Assembly (NCBI GenBank): GCA_963832245.1
Contig: CAWHTG010000003.1
Location: 434,001 to 498,000 of the forward strand
From: JABDBE01 sp963832245
GTDB taxonomy: Bacteria > Acidobacteriota > Terriglobia > Terriglobales > Acidobacteriaceae
Direction of reading: 5' to 3'
DNA: 64,000 bases
Numbering within the stretch: position 1 is the stretch's first letter; each line of letters starts with the position of its first letter. The translations under genes were made by a program, and so were the position numbers. The notes under the pieces were generated by a model. It did not search any database. It saw only the letters and a program-made list of their open reading frames with translations, and was not told the DNA's origin. Positions 8,698-17,346 of the stretch are shown here, piece by piece.

Positions 8698-9620
8698 TGA
8701 GGAGGTTGAGTTCCATTCGGAGTCGCGGCGGCCGGCGGTTGAGACGCAGGAGTAGGGCTGCTACTTGGAACGACGCTGCCTGTCAACTGCATCAACCGGT
8801 CACGTTCGTGACGTGCCGTGGTTCCTGCCGTAGTTCCGTCCTGCGTCAGGTCGACGGCCCGGTTGGCCTCTTTCAGCGCATCCTGATATTTTGCCTGCTT
8901 GTCGAGCGCCAGCGCCAAACGCAGCACGACTACAGGGTCTGGCTGGGAGGGGTAAGCATCGATGGACTTGCGAAAGTAGCCCTCCGCCTCGGCATATTTG
9001 TCTTGATTATATTGGATCGTTCCGAGGACCGAGTATGCGGTAGATCGCAACAACCCCTTGTACGCCTCGACCTGGGCCTGGGGCGTACCTGCGGGAATCG
9101 CAACATCCGTATCGATCGTCTCCAAAGCATGTTGGGCAAATTTTGTGGCTTGATTGAAGCGTTGATCCTTGTCCAGATCGGTTGACCGCGTGCGCTCGGC
9201 CATCACTTCGGCGGAACCGATCAGCGCTTCGGGATCATCGGGATCGAGCTTTAGAACCCTCTCCGCCATTGCCGCCATTTTGTCGCCGTTATTGGCGTTC
9301 TGGTAGGCGCGCATGGCTGCCTTGTAGAGCAGGACGCGCAGTTCGCTGTCCGGAAACTTGGCGGCAAAGTCGTCGGCCGCCTTTTCCATGGCGGCCGGAT
9401 CCTTCTGATTGGCAATCGCCGCATTATAAGCGTCGAACTCCGGCTGGGTCTTAGCCTGCGGTGGCCGTTTACCTTGCAGTGGCGCGGGTGTAGCCGACCC
9501 CTGCTGATTTGCGCCCTTGGCGCCCGCAGCGGGCTGTTGTTGAGTAGGTGCCGGCTGCTGCGCGGCAGCTAGCTGAGCCGCTACCGCTAGCATCCCCAAT
9601 ATCATGGCTGCTTGCTTCAT
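8694..9620 (-). CDS. Secreted TPR-repeat protein
   Basis: The protein has a cleavable signal peptide (MKQAAMILGMLAVAAQLAAA then QQPAP) and a Gln/Pro/Ala-rich linker. It then has several tetratricopeptide-type helical repeats from about residue 60 to 270, including DKYAEAEGYFRKSIDAYPSQPD and KYQDALKEANRAVDL, and a Ser/Pro-rich tail. I placed the start at 9620 because AAGGAGAG lies just upstream; a longer frame to 9680 lacks such a site. TPR proteins act as scaffolds; no partner is identifiable. The upstream gene, another TPR protein, ends 62 bases away on the same strand. Confidence 0.75.
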   Translation of the reverse strand: MKQAAMILGMLAVAAQLAAAQQPAPTQQQPAAGAKGANQQGSATPAPLQGKRPPQAKTQPEFDAYNAAIANQKDPAAMEKAADDFAAKFPDSELRVLLYKAAMRAYQNANNGDKMAAMAERVLKLDPDDPEALIGSAEVMAERTRSTDLDKDQRFNQATKFAQHALETIDTDVAIPAGTPQAQVEAYKGLLRSTAYSVLGTIQYNQDKYAEAEGYFRKSIDAYPSQPDPVVVLRLALALDKQAKYQDALKEANRAVDLTQDGTTAGTTARHERDRLMQLTGSVVPSSSPTPASQPPAAATPNGTQPPH

Positions 9621-9682
9621 GCTCTCTCCTTGGTTTAAAAGTCTTGCTCGTGGTCGCAGAGCGCCGTAATTCCACTTCATTG

Positions 9683-11191
9683 TTACTGCGGATGGCTGGG
9701 CGGCTCGTAAGGATGTTCAATTCCGTGCTCGGCCGCGGCCTTGGCCTCCGGCAATGCTCCGCCGGCGCTCAGCGCCGCCCGGTACTGATCAAGGGCGGCC
9801 TCCCGATCTTCCTGTAGATCAAAAATTCGTCCCAAATAAATATGAGACCAGGCCACCACCTTAGGCTCGTGGGCAACCCCCAGTGCCTGCTGGAAATAGT
9901 TCCGGGCACCTTGTATGTCGCGATTCATCGTGGCCACCTGCGCCAGAATGAATAGCGCCCGGCCGGGATCTTCTTTCTTCTCATCGAGGGCCTGCTGGGC
10001 CAGTTTCTTGGCGGCTTCGGGATCTCCGCTCGACAGACGTTGCTCCGCGGTGATCAGCAGCTTGGCTTCCGCGGGCCGGGACAGATGCAGCAATTCCGGG
10101 TCCGCCTTACTGGCAAATTTTATCTGCGCCGCATTCTTTTGTTCCTTGCGCACATCGACGCCGGCAATCAATTCACCGTAGGCAATGCGCAGTCCCGCCG
10201 GACTCTTCTCGAACTTTATCAGCGACTCATAGAAATAAGGCGTCAGAATGAAGCCCTGCTGCGCCGATCGTTCGACCAACTGCTGCCGTTCCGTTTCCGG
10301 CGTCTTGCTTGACCCCACGATGCGGGCTTCGACGGCGCGAATCAGACACTCCGTCGTCAGAAGCGAAACATCTGTTTTGAAACTCTCATCCATAGGCGCA
10401 CCCTTGACATTTTCCAGCAGTGGTTTCAAGTGAGCTATGGCAGCGGGATATTTTAGCGCTAGTGGATCCAGCAGGTAATGCAAATAAGTATGCCGGATCT
10501 GATCCATCTTCAACCCGGAGCCGGTCCCAGGAGAAATGACCACGTAATAATCGGTTCCGTAATTGCGCGCATTCGCTTGCCCGGGAGATCCCATGGGGTC
10601 GAGATAAACCGTGAAGGCGCGTCCCAGAAATCCAGCCGAGGGCAGTTTGAGGTAAACCTCGGTATCGAACAGAACTCGTGCCAGCGGCTCGTGATAGCGC
10701 GCGGTCAAATCAGAGTAGGCGACTTGATGGCGCGCCCAGATCGCATGGAGACCCGCTGCACCATAGAACTTCTGGATCAGCGGCACGAACCCCGACGCGA
10801 AGCTCGCGTCCGGCGGCAGTTCAGCCTCTTTTACCTTCAGCGTGAATTCCGGAGGAGCATTGAGACAGAGCGCCAACGACACATACTCGGCCAAGGTGCG
10901 GCCGGGATCATCTTGCTTGTGCTCCGTATAGAACTGGCACATGATCGCAGCCGACTCTTTCGCCTCAGCAGAAGCGTCGACTGCTTTCGCAACCTCAGCG
11001 CGAATTTGGCCCCGAAGCGGATCGGAGACGCTCAGATCCGAATCGTAGCCACAAGCATTGATAGCCGTCAGAACCGTAAACAAAGCTTCGCTATTATCGA
11101 GCGCGACCTTGGGCGGATTTTCAGCGGCGCAAACTTGTGCCACCAGCCCCAGCAAGGCCGCAAACAGCGAAATCCGAAACCGATGATTCAG
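9683..11191 (-). CDS. Exported TPR protein with an H-x3-H motif, probable CTG start
   Basis: From the TTG at 11155 the protein would begin inside a signal peptide. Extending the same frame upstream gives NHRFRISLFAALLGLVAQVCAAE, a complete signal peptide, headed by a CTG codon at 11189-11191 with AGGAGG at 11196-11201. No ATG, GTG or TTG fits this position, so CTG initiation is inferred. The middle holds a helix with IRHTYLHYLLDP (two His spaced like a zinc-peptidase helix but without the Glu). The C-terminal third has TPR-like repeats (GARNYFQQALGVA, LGRIFDLQEDREAALDQYRAAL). The function is unknown. Confidence 0.6.
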   Translation of the reverse strand: MNHRFRISLFAALLGLVAQVCAAENPPKVALDNSEALFTVLTAINACGYDSDLSVSDPLRGQIRAEVAKAVDASAEAKESAAIMCQFYTEHKQDDPGRTLAEYVSLALCLNAPPEFTLKVKEAELPPDASFASGFVPLIQKFYGAAGLHAIWARHQVAYSDLTARYHEPLARVLFDTEVYLKLPSAGFLGRAFTVYLDPMGSPGQANARNYGTDYYVVISPGTGSGLKMDQIRHTYLHYLLDPLALKYPAAIAHLKPLLENVKGAPMDESFKTDVSLLTTECLIRAVEARIVGSSKTPETERQQLVERSAQQGFILTPYFYESLIKFEKSPAGLRIAYGELIAGVDVRKEQKNAAQIKFASKADPELLHLSRPAEAKLLITAEQRLSSGDPEAAKKLAQQALDEKKEDPGRALFILAQVATMNRDIQGARNYFQQALGVAHEPKVVAWSHIYLGRIFDLQEDREAALDQYRAALSAGGALPEAKAAAEHGIEHPYEPPSHPQ

Positions 11192-11268
11192 GAACCCTCC
11201 TGCAGAACAGTGAGATGTGCGGATTACATTGCCAGTTTAAGAGGTTCTAAGCGGAGGGTCAATAAAGA

Positions 11269-11361
11269 CGGCTATTAGCTCTTAGCCTTTAGCCATTAGC
11301 TAGAAAATTTTGCCTCGGGCGTCCACACCTGAGCTAAAGGCCAAGAGCCAAAAGCTAAAAG
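11269..11361. repeat. Intergenic TTAGC-rich imperfect inverted repeat
   Basis: The 178 bases between two minus-strand genes contain repeated TTAGC/CTTTAGC words at 11269-11300 and their inverted counterparts (GCTAAAGG, AAAGCTAAAAG) at 11331-11361. Transcripts from either strand could fold into a long imperfect hairpin, so this may act as a terminator or a dispersed repeat. Confidence 0.5.
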
Positions 11362-11368
11362 CGGCGTC

Positions 11369-12034
11369 TCACCCCTTCACACTAATCTTGGAGAACGACA
11401 GAACCGCCCGCCCAGACCTGGGCTGGCCCATGAAAGTAGCCGGACGGAAGGTAGTGAAGATAAGCATGTTCTTGACTTGCGGCGGTAAGCCCTTCGCATC
11501 CTGCGGACTCGATAACACGCGGTAATCCTGCACCCGGCCGTTCGAATCTACATACGCTTCAATCACCAGAGAATCATCCGCAATTGATTCCAGTGCTGTC
11601 CCAAAGGCCGATTGCTGCAACTGCGGCGCGGTGTTTAACATTAAGGGAACATCAGAATTATCGGCTTGCAACGGCAAAGCCAAAAAGCCCATGAGAAATC
11701 CAAAAATCACCACTGCCGTTGCCAGGCCTGCAGTCGCCGGGACCATGAACGCCTGGATGGCATTCTCGATCCGAACTCGAAGATCGTCGAGGTAGGGACG
11801 CTTAGATTGGGCCACCTCGCGCGACATGGCGAGCCGCAACTTCAAGGCCAGATCATCGGGCGCTTTCCGTCGCCGCATATTCGTCAGGAGTTGTTGGGAT
11901 TGACGAAGCGAAACATACCTCCCCTGACAACGCGCGCAATTATCCAAATGCTGGGTCAGAGCAAGCATCTCGGTGCCCGTCACTGCCCCGTCCAGATAAG
12001 GCGAGAACATCGATTCAGCTTCCATGCACCTCAT
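11369..12034 (-). CDS. Membrane anti-sigma factor with zinc-finger (ZAS) domain
   Basis: The N-terminus carries the zinc anti-sigma motif H29-x3-C33-x2-C36 with Cys3 upstream, as in RsrA/ChrR-type anti-sigma factors. One transmembrane segment follows (about residues 98-118). The extracytoplasmic C-terminal part (VIEAYVDSNGRVQDYRVLSS, then FTTFRPATFMGQP) resembles a TonB C-terminal-like fold. The ATG overlaps the sigma-factor stop by four bases (12031-12034). This makes it the cognate inhibitor: it would hold the sigma factor at the membrane and release it on a redox or envelope signal. Confidence 0.85.
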   Translation of the reverse strand: MRCMEAESMFSPYLDGAVTGTEMLALTQHLDNCARCQGRYVSLRQSQQLLTNMRRRKAPDDLALKLRLAMSREVAQSKRPYLDDLRVRIENAIQAFMVPATAGLATAVVIFGFLMGFLALPLQADNSDVPLMLNTAPQLQQSAFGTALESIADDSLVIEAYVDSNGRVQDYRVLSSPQDAKGLPPQVKNMLIFTTFRPATFMGQPRSGRAVLSFSKISVKG

Positions 12035-12771
12035 GACGCCACCTCGAATTCCCGTCCATTGCTTGACGCTCGAGAGTGCGGCTCAACTTTTCGTACCTCA
12101 GCCCGCAGTCCCAGCTCCGATCCCACCTCTTGAACATAGGCCGTCAGCCGTTGCCGGAGCGCTTCCCGGCCCCGGGTCAAGCGCGATTTCACGGTTCCCA
12201 GAGAGACCTGGGTCACTTCCGCGATCTCCTCGTACGACATTTCCTCGAGATCGCGAAGAATCAGAGTCGTGCGGTACGGCTCAGGAACCTTTCGCAACTC
12301 TTCCTCAACCCGTGCCCGCACTTGCTCGTGCGCAACGTGATCGAAAGGCGACTCGCTGCCATCGACCAACGAGTCCTTTATTGCGGAGGCAACGCCTGAT
12401 TCCGTGGAGACGCCCGTTCGCTCCATCGACGTTTCTTTCGACTTATGGCGAAACCACCAGCGCCGCCGGTTCGACGCTTCATGCACCGCAATGCGATAAA
12501 TCCAGGTCTTCAGGCTCGACTCTCCGTGGAAATGCTTCATTCCGCGGAAAACCTTCAAAAATACCTCTTGAGTTGTGTCAGCGGCATCGGCCGAGTCGGC
12601 CACCATGCGGTAAACCAGGCTATAGATCGGCTGGTGAAATTCTCCAATGAGCCAGGTGTAAGTCTCCTCTGAGCCGGCCTTCAGCTCAGCCACGATCGCA
12701 GCTTCCTGAGTCCGGACGCCAATTGCTCCCGCCAAATCACCCACAGTGGTTGCTCCCGCCATCGCGCTCAT
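12031..12771 (-). CDS. ECF RNA polymerase sigma factor, RpoE-like
   Basis: Sigma region 2 is visible as DAADTTQEVFLKVFRGMKHF followed by SSLKTWIYRIAVHEASNRRRW. Region 4 is visible as PEPYRTTLILRDLEEMSYEEIAEVTQVSLGTVKSRLTRGREAL. I chose ATG 12771 because GGAGG lies eight bases upstream; a longer frame to 12987 would add 72 atypical residues. The linker between regions 2 and 4 is long (about 55 residues). It is coupled to the ZAS anti-sigma gene, and an ECF-type promoter at 12881-12907 suggests autoregulation. Confidence 0.9.
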   Translation of the reverse strand: MSAMAGATTVGDLAGAIGVRTQEAAIVAELKAGSEETYTWLIGEFHQPIYSLVYRMVADSADAADTTQEVFLKVFRGMKHFHGESSLKTWIYRIAVHEASNRRRWWFRHKSKETSMERTGVSTESGVASAIKDSLVDGSESPFDHVAHEQVRARVEEELRKVPEPYRTTLILRDLEEMSYEEIAEVTQVSLGTVKSRLTRGREALRQRLTAYVQEVGSELGLRAEVRKVEPHSRASSNGREFEVAS

Positions 12772-12880
12772 GGCGCAACCTCCATTATAGGTGCTTTTCG
12801 GCCGCACTCCATCCCGAAAATTCGACTCATACTCCCCCGACCAAGCCCACCCCAAAACCCTCAATCCGCCCTGTATATAT

Positions 12881-12907
12881 AGACCCCAAAGACCCCCGCT
12901 AGGTTCC
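12881..12907 (-). promoter_or_regulatory. Candidate ECF-sigma promoter of the sigma/anti-sigma operon
   Basis: On the minus strand GGAAC (12907-12903) is followed after 17 bases by GGTCT (12885-12881) and an AT-rich stretch. This matches the general ECF pattern GGAAC-N16/17-CGTCT with one mismatch. It lies about 110 bases upstream of the sigma-factor start, as expected for autoregulation. Confidence 0.45.
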
Positions 12908-12959
12908 CCAGCAAGGTTACCAATGGCACAGTTACAGGCAGACGTCAGGCAAATCCCAA

Positions 12960-14462
12960 TCAGGAGGCGATGCCGTCCGGCTCCCATTGCATTTGGCCGC
13001 CTTCTGACAACGGTCTCCCGGCGGCGTCTGGGAGGAAGACGGAGAACACGGTGCCGCTGGAGCCTGCGGTGGTGCGGCTGCGGACGCGGATGGATCCTTG
13101 GTGCTTCTGCACGATGCCGTGGGAGAGCCAGAGGCCAAGGCCTGTGCCGGCGTCTCCCTTGGTGGAGTAGAAGGGCTCGAAGATGCGAGTCAGATCGTGG
13201 TGTTGGATGCCGCTGCCGTTGTCTGCGATGGTGATGCGCGCTCCGGTCCGGTACGCCCCGGCACGATCGTCATCGGACCACTCCCGGCCTCGGGTCACGT
13301 GAAGCGTGAGATGGCCGCCATCGTCGAGGGCATCGAGAGCGTTGAGGATGAGGTTGGAGAAAAGTTGGCGGAGTTCTCCGGCAAAGCCACGAATTTCGAC
13401 GGCTGGATTATAGATTTTGTCGATCTGGATATGCTTTTCGCTCAGCGGGCGCATGTAGAGCAGCAGCACGTCGTCGAGAGTTGCGGCAACGTTCAGCGGT
13501 GAAGGCGATGAACTCTCGCGCACGAAACCCAGCATCTGCTGCGCGATCGCAGCCACGCGTTGCACTTCTTTCTCCGCCATGCCCAGGTATTGGCCCTGCT
13601 TTTCCGGATGGTGGCGGGCGAGGTACATCAGATTGGTGACCGCTTCCAGTGGATTATTGATCTCATGGGCGACGGCGGCAGCGAGACGTCCGGCGGTAGC
13701 CAGCTTTTCGTTGCGGCGCAGGGCTTCTTCCGAACGCCGCTGCGCCGTGATGTCGTGCGCGATGCTGGAGCCGCCGACTACCACTCCGCGCTCATTGCGA
13801 ATCGGGGAAAGGGAGATGTCCACGGTGATCCGCGTGCCATCTTTGCGTATGCGCTCGGTTGCGTGGTGCTGAATGGACTCACCTCCCATTACTTTTCTGG
13901 CGATTCCTGGGATCTCGTCGGGATGCTCCGGCGCGCCGAGCACGTCAACGGGCATACCGATGGCCTCTGCGGCGGAGTATCCGTAGAGCCGCTCGGCGCC
14001 TTGATTCCAGGTGGTGATGATGCCGTTTACATCTCCGGTGAGAATTGCGTCGTCGCAGGATTCGACCATGGCGGCCATCTGCCGCTGGACCTGCTCGGCG
14101 CGGGTCTGCGCGCGAAAGCGCTGGCGCGCCAGACTGGCGGTGAGAACCGAGACGGCAATAAATACCAGCAACCGGCCGTAGTCATTGGCGGAAAGAGAAA
14201 AACTGAAGCGCGGCTCCAGGGCGAAATAATCGATTGCAAGCCCCGATACCGCCGTACACCACAGGGCAGGGCCGAAGCCTAAATACCGCGCACTCACAAT
14301 CACGGCGGCGATGAAAATGGCGAATGGATCCCGGCGCATGACCGGCCAGAGGAACCAGATGTACAGGGCAATACTGCTCACGGCAAGCGCAGCCGCGTAC
14401 CGGACGGACCAGTGACGCCAGTTCGCGGCATACTTTGGGCGCGCAATGTCGACTGGAAGCAT
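12960..14462 (-). CDS. Membrane PAS-domain sensor histidine kinase
   Basis: Four transmembrane helices (about residues 20-110) form a DUF4118/KdpD-like membrane domain. A PAS domain follows (about 125-245; AMVESCDDAILTGDVNGIITTWNQGAERLYGYSAAEAIG), then a HisKA domain with His266 in AAAVAHEINNPLEAV. The ATPase domain has an N box (LILNALDAL), G1 (ADNGSGI), F box (FEPFYSTK) and G2 (GTGLGLW). I chose ATG 14462 because the longer frame adds 60 residues without family features. There is no response regulator next to it, so its partner is elsewhere. The signal sensed by the PAS domain is unknown. Confidence 0.85.
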   Translation of the reverse strand: MLPVDIARPKYAANWRHWSVRYAAALAVSSIALYIWFLWPVMRRDPFAIFIAAVIVSARYLGFGPALWCTAVSGLAIDYFALEPRFSFSLSANDYGRLLVFIAVSVLTASLARQRFRAQTRAEQVQRQMAAMVESCDDAILTGDVNGIITTWNQGAERLYGYSAAEAIGMPVDVLGAPEHPDEIPGIARKVMGGESIQHHATERIRKDGTRITVDISLSPIRNERGVVVGGSSIAHDITAQRRSEEALRRNEKLATAGRLAAAVAHEINNPLEAVTNLMYLARHHPEKQGQYLGMAEKEVQRVAAIAQQMLGFVRESSSPSPLNVAATLDDVLLLYMRPLSEKHIQIDKIYNPAVEIRGFAGELRQLFSNLILNALDALDDGGHLTLHVTRGREWSDDDRAGAYRTGARITIADNGSGIQHHDLTRIFEPFYSTKGDAGTGLGLWLSHGIVQKHQGSIRVRSRTTAGSSGTVFSVFLPDAAGRPLSEGGQMQWEPDGIAS

Positions 14463-14609
14463 GGGACAGAAAAACGAACCAGCAGACGGGGTGGTGTGCG
14501 CGAACCCTCGACCGTCCGAAAAATATCGCCTCTGCAGGCGAATCAATTTAGCAGGTTGGACTCGGACGCGCAATTTGTGAATGTGGAAAAAGCCGCAGGA
14601 AAAAACTAA

Positions 14610-14631
14610 GGGCACGAAAGTCTTCGTGCCC
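14610..14631 (-). terminator. Rho-independent terminator after the BON lipoprotein gene
   Basis: GGGCACGAA (14610-14618) and TTCGTGCCC (14623-14631) form a 9-bp stem with a 4-base loop. On the minus strand the stem is followed by TTAGTTTTTT, the expected U-rich tail. It sits 24 bases past the stop of the gene at 14656-15711. Confidence 0.85.
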
Positions 14632-14655
14632 TGTGCTTCCACGCGATAACCTGCT

Positions 14656-15711
14656 CTACTGTTGTGTGCTCAAGGTCTGACGTCCTGCGTCAGGCCCTTG
14701 CGTGGTCGGAATCACGCTTAACGATGCCTGCAGAGTGAAGTTCAGCACGGTTTCCGAAGGTAATTTGATTTGCTGCCCGTGAGTCACCGCTTGTGCACCA
14801 GCGCCCAAGCCGCCGCCTGCGACCGCTCCGATAGCAGCTCCTTTGCCGCCACCGGCGAGGGCCCCGATAAGCGCTCCGATGCCGGCGCCGCCTCCGACCT
14901 TCTCAGCTGTGTTCTTGCCACGCGAGCCGCCCTGCTTCTTGTACTGATCGGTTTGGATGCTATAGCTCTTTCCGCCCGCCGAGATGCGATCCAGCTGAAG
15001 TATCAACAGGGATTGCCCGGCGAACTTGCCGGCACTCTGCACGGTCACGACATGGCCTTCGACGTTGTAGCCGGCCGGAATCGCTGTGTCGCCGTCCACG
15101 GTGAGAGGCGAATTGAGGGTGCCGTGAAAAGTCTGGCCTTGGGTCGCGGTCTCGGAATCAATCGCGTCGACCAACCTCACAGCCAAAGTCGTGCCCGAAG
15201 GAATCGTAACTTTCTGCGGCGGCGGTGGAGGCGGCGGTGGAGCAGGAGCCACCGGTGCTGGCGCCGGAGCGGGAGCGGGAGGCGCTTCGTTTTGCGCGAC
15301 CTGGGTTGGAGTATTGGAAGAATCATCTTGCTTGGATGTCTTGCGGTGATGCTTTACCGCCGGGGACCGTTTCGGCTGTTCAGGCGGCGGGGCTTGAGCC
15401 TCCATCGGCGCTGGCGGAGCAGCGGCGACTTGTAAATTGTTTATGATCTGCTTCACGCCCGGTTCAGTGGACGCATAGTGAGCAGCGGCGTCGCGCTGGG
15501 CATTATTGTCGACTTCACCGGAAAGCGTGACGCTTCCCTTGTCAGCCTGCACGATCAGTTGCTTGCCCTGAAGACCGGAATCGGTATTCAACTTGGTCTG
15601 GATATCGGTGGCAATCTGGGTGTCCGTGGGAGCCTTGGAGCAGCCCATGGCACCTGCCAAGACGGTGAGCAAAACGACCGTGCTGAGGTAGAGAGGTAGC
15701 CTCGCCTTCAT
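14656..15711 (-). CDS. BON-domain lipoprotein with glycine zipper
   Basis: The 351-residue protein begins with a lipoprotein signal ending in LAGAMGC (Cys24). A BON domain follows (about residues 29-93; TDIQTKLNTDSGLQGKQLIV, then GSVTLSGEVDN), then a Pro/Ala-rich linker with a polyproline run, and a beta-rich module (IPSGTTLAVRLVDAIDSETA) also found in the gene at 40623. A glycine zipper (GGGAGIGALIGALAGGGKGA) completes it. BON domains bind membranes and glycine zippers insert into them, so an envelope-stabilising role is inferred. AGGAG upstream of ATG 15711 fixes the start. Confidence 0.8.
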   Translation of the reverse strand: MKARLPLYLSTVVLLTVLAGAMGCSKAPTDTQIATDIQTKLNTDSGLQGKQLIVQADKGSVTLSGEVDNNAQRDAAAHYASTEPGVKQIINNLQVAAAPPAPMEAQAPPPEQPKRSPAVKHHRKTSKQDDSSNTPTQVAQNEAPPAPAPAPAPVAPAPPPPPPPPQKVTIPSGTTLAVRLVDAIDSETATQGQTFHGTLNSPLTVDGDTAIPAGYNVEGHVVTVQSAGKFAGQSLLILQLDRISAGGKSYSIQTDQYKKQGGSRGKNTAEKVGGGAGIGALIGALAGGGKGAAIGAVAGGGLGAGAQAVTHGQQIKLPSETVLNFTLQASLSVIPTTQGPDAGRQTLSTQQ

Positions 15712-15865
15712 AAAATCACTCCTGCTGTTTTGAGTCGGATCTAAATCAGTTAGATGCATGATAATGGAATCTCCATGCAGAAATATCGCGTGGAATCCTT
15801 TCCGTTACTCGATCCTGGGCGGCATCGTCTGGTTTACAATTCGCAGATGTTTCCCGCAAAGCCGG

Positions 15866-16441
15866 TTAGCTTTGGTGCAGGAATTTGTAGTCGAGGATGC
15901 TGGCCGCAAGCTTGGAGATTCCAGCCTTTTCTGGAGCAGACTGTCGTGCCGCATCTGTTTCTTGCGAATCTTTGGTCCGGGTAATGCGTCCCTGGCAGAG
16001 CACGGTGCTGTTCTTTTGCCCGGAGATCTCTTCCGGCATCTCGAAGACCATTTCGACCAGTGTGTTATCGGGAAAACGTTGGGGCCCCTGCAGAAGCACG
16101 CCGGACTGGCTGAGGTTGGCGATGGTACCTTCGTACCAGCTTCCCAGGTTCTTGACGCGATAGCGCACCGGAATATCCAGCTTCAGGCGTCTCGCCCGAG
16201 GTACCCAAGTGGGCTTGCGGGTATGGGTTCGGCTGCGGCGGGTAGTGGTGCCCTCCGCCTCGCTTGTCGACTGGCTGCGGTCAACCCGTTGGGTTCGCCG
16301 CATGGTCGTCCAGTCATAGCTGTATTCGACGGCACACAGCAGGCAAACCTGATAGAACTGGCCATCGGCGCCACGCCGGGGCCAGGAAAACTCGTGGGAG
16401 CAGCGGCCTAACATAAGGACATCCAATAACTTCTGGGGCAT
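15866..16441 (-). CDS. PilZ-domain protein with N-terminal Cys/His cluster
   Basis: The C-terminal part (about residues 80-170) is a PilZ domain: RARRLKLDIPVRYRV, then NLSQSGVLLQG, then VEMVFEMP. PilZ domains bind cyclic di-GMP or are degenerate adaptors; the RxxxR motif is only partly seen. The first 45 residues carry C14-x-H16 and C33-x2-C36, a possible zinc ribbon (CSHEFSWP, VCLLCAVEY). The last 25 residues are not PilZ-like. It is a single minus-strand gene between divergent neighbours. Confidence 0.75.
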   Translation of the reverse strand: MPQKLLDVLMLGRCSHEFSWPRRGADGQFYQVCLLCAVEYSYDWTTMRRTQRVDRSQSTSEAEGTTTRRSRTHTRKPTWVPRARRLKLDIPVRYRVKNLGSWYEGTIANLSQSGVLLQGPQRFPDNTLVEMVFEMPEEISGQKNSTVLCQGRITRTKDSQETDAARQSAPEKAGISKLAASILDYKFLHQS

Positions 16442-16640
16442 GTTCGTCTTTCCGGGAAAGGGGCGCCGGAAAACACATCATCTAACGGCAGCGTGATTTT
16501 GTGTAGGTTACTTTCGTGTTAGTGGGTGCACGCGAGGTATGCGAAGTCAGCCGGATGCCGACGGCGATCAATCTCCATCGACTGTGATAGCCTCGCACTG
16601 CCCCTTTTTCGATATTCGATGCAGTGCCAGGAAGGGCCAC

Positions 16641-17333
16641 GTGAGAAACAAATCCTCGAAGCCGCCCGCCTTTCTCTTCGATTTGGACGGGACCCTCATC
16701 GACAGCGTTTACCAACATGTGCTGGCCTGGCGGGAAGCTCTCGAACGAGGCGGGATCAAGCTTGCCGTGTGGCGGATTCATCGGCGCATCGGAATGAGTG
16801 GCGGCCTGTTTGTCAACGCACTGCTGCGAGAGACCGGGCGATCTGTAAGCGCAGCACAAGCAGCTGAATTTCAACGGTTCCACTCCGAGGCGTACCTAAA
16901 ACAACTTGATCAAGTTGAACCACTTCCTGGCGCCAGGGAGCTGCTGAAATTCCTGACCGAAGCAGATGTGCCCTGGGCTATCGCGACCAGTGGACGGCTT
17001 GATTTCGCTCGTAAGAGCCTCGATGCGCTTGGGGTTCCTTCCAGCGTACCTGTCATCACTCGTGACCAAGTCGAACGGGCAAAGCCAGATCCAGATTTGT
17101 TTCTGGCAGCGGCGGACAAGTTGGGCGTGGACATAGACTCATCGATTGTTGTGGGCGACAGCGTTTGGGATTTGCTTGCGGCGCAAAGAGCCAGAGCACT
17201 GGGAGTAGGAGTTTTGTCCGGCGGCTATGGACAGGACGAACTTGAGCGGGCTGGGGCTTATCGTGTGTATCAGGACCCTTACGATTTGCTGAAGCATCTC
17301 GACGAACTAGGCGTTCGACCGGAATCGGAGTGA
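16641..17333 (+). CDS. HAD-superfamily phosphatase (phosphoglycolate phosphatase-like)
   Basis: HAD motif I is FDLDGTLIDS near the N-terminus, motif II is AIATSGR, motif III is AKPDP and motif IV is VVGDSVWDLLAA. A helical cap lies between motifs I and II. The 230-residue length fits the PGP/beta-phosphoglucomutase-like subgroup. I chose GTG 16641 because GGAAGG lies six bases upstream and homology starts there. The gene heads a short plus-strand run with the Smr protein (13 bases downstream) and mobA. The substrate is not predictable. Confidence 0.85.
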   Translation: MRNKSSKPPAFLFDLDGTLIDSVYQHVLAWREALERGGIKLAVWRIHRRIGMSGGLFVNALLRETGRSVSAAQAAEFQRFHSEAYLKQLDQVEPLPGARELLKFLTEADVPWAIATSGRLDFARKSLDALGVPSSVPVITRDQVERAKPDPDLFLAAADKLGVDIDSSIVVGDSVWDLLAAQRARALGVGVLSGGYGQDELERAGAYRVYQDPYDLLKHLDELGVRPESE

Positions 17334-17346
17334 TGAAGGGGACCTT

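Noticed and set aside
12783..12788. TATAAT on the minus strand just upstream of the sigma-factor start
   Set aside because: The predicted start of transcription would leave almost no leader before the ribosome site, and no -35 element is at the right distance; the ECF-type motif further upstream fits better.
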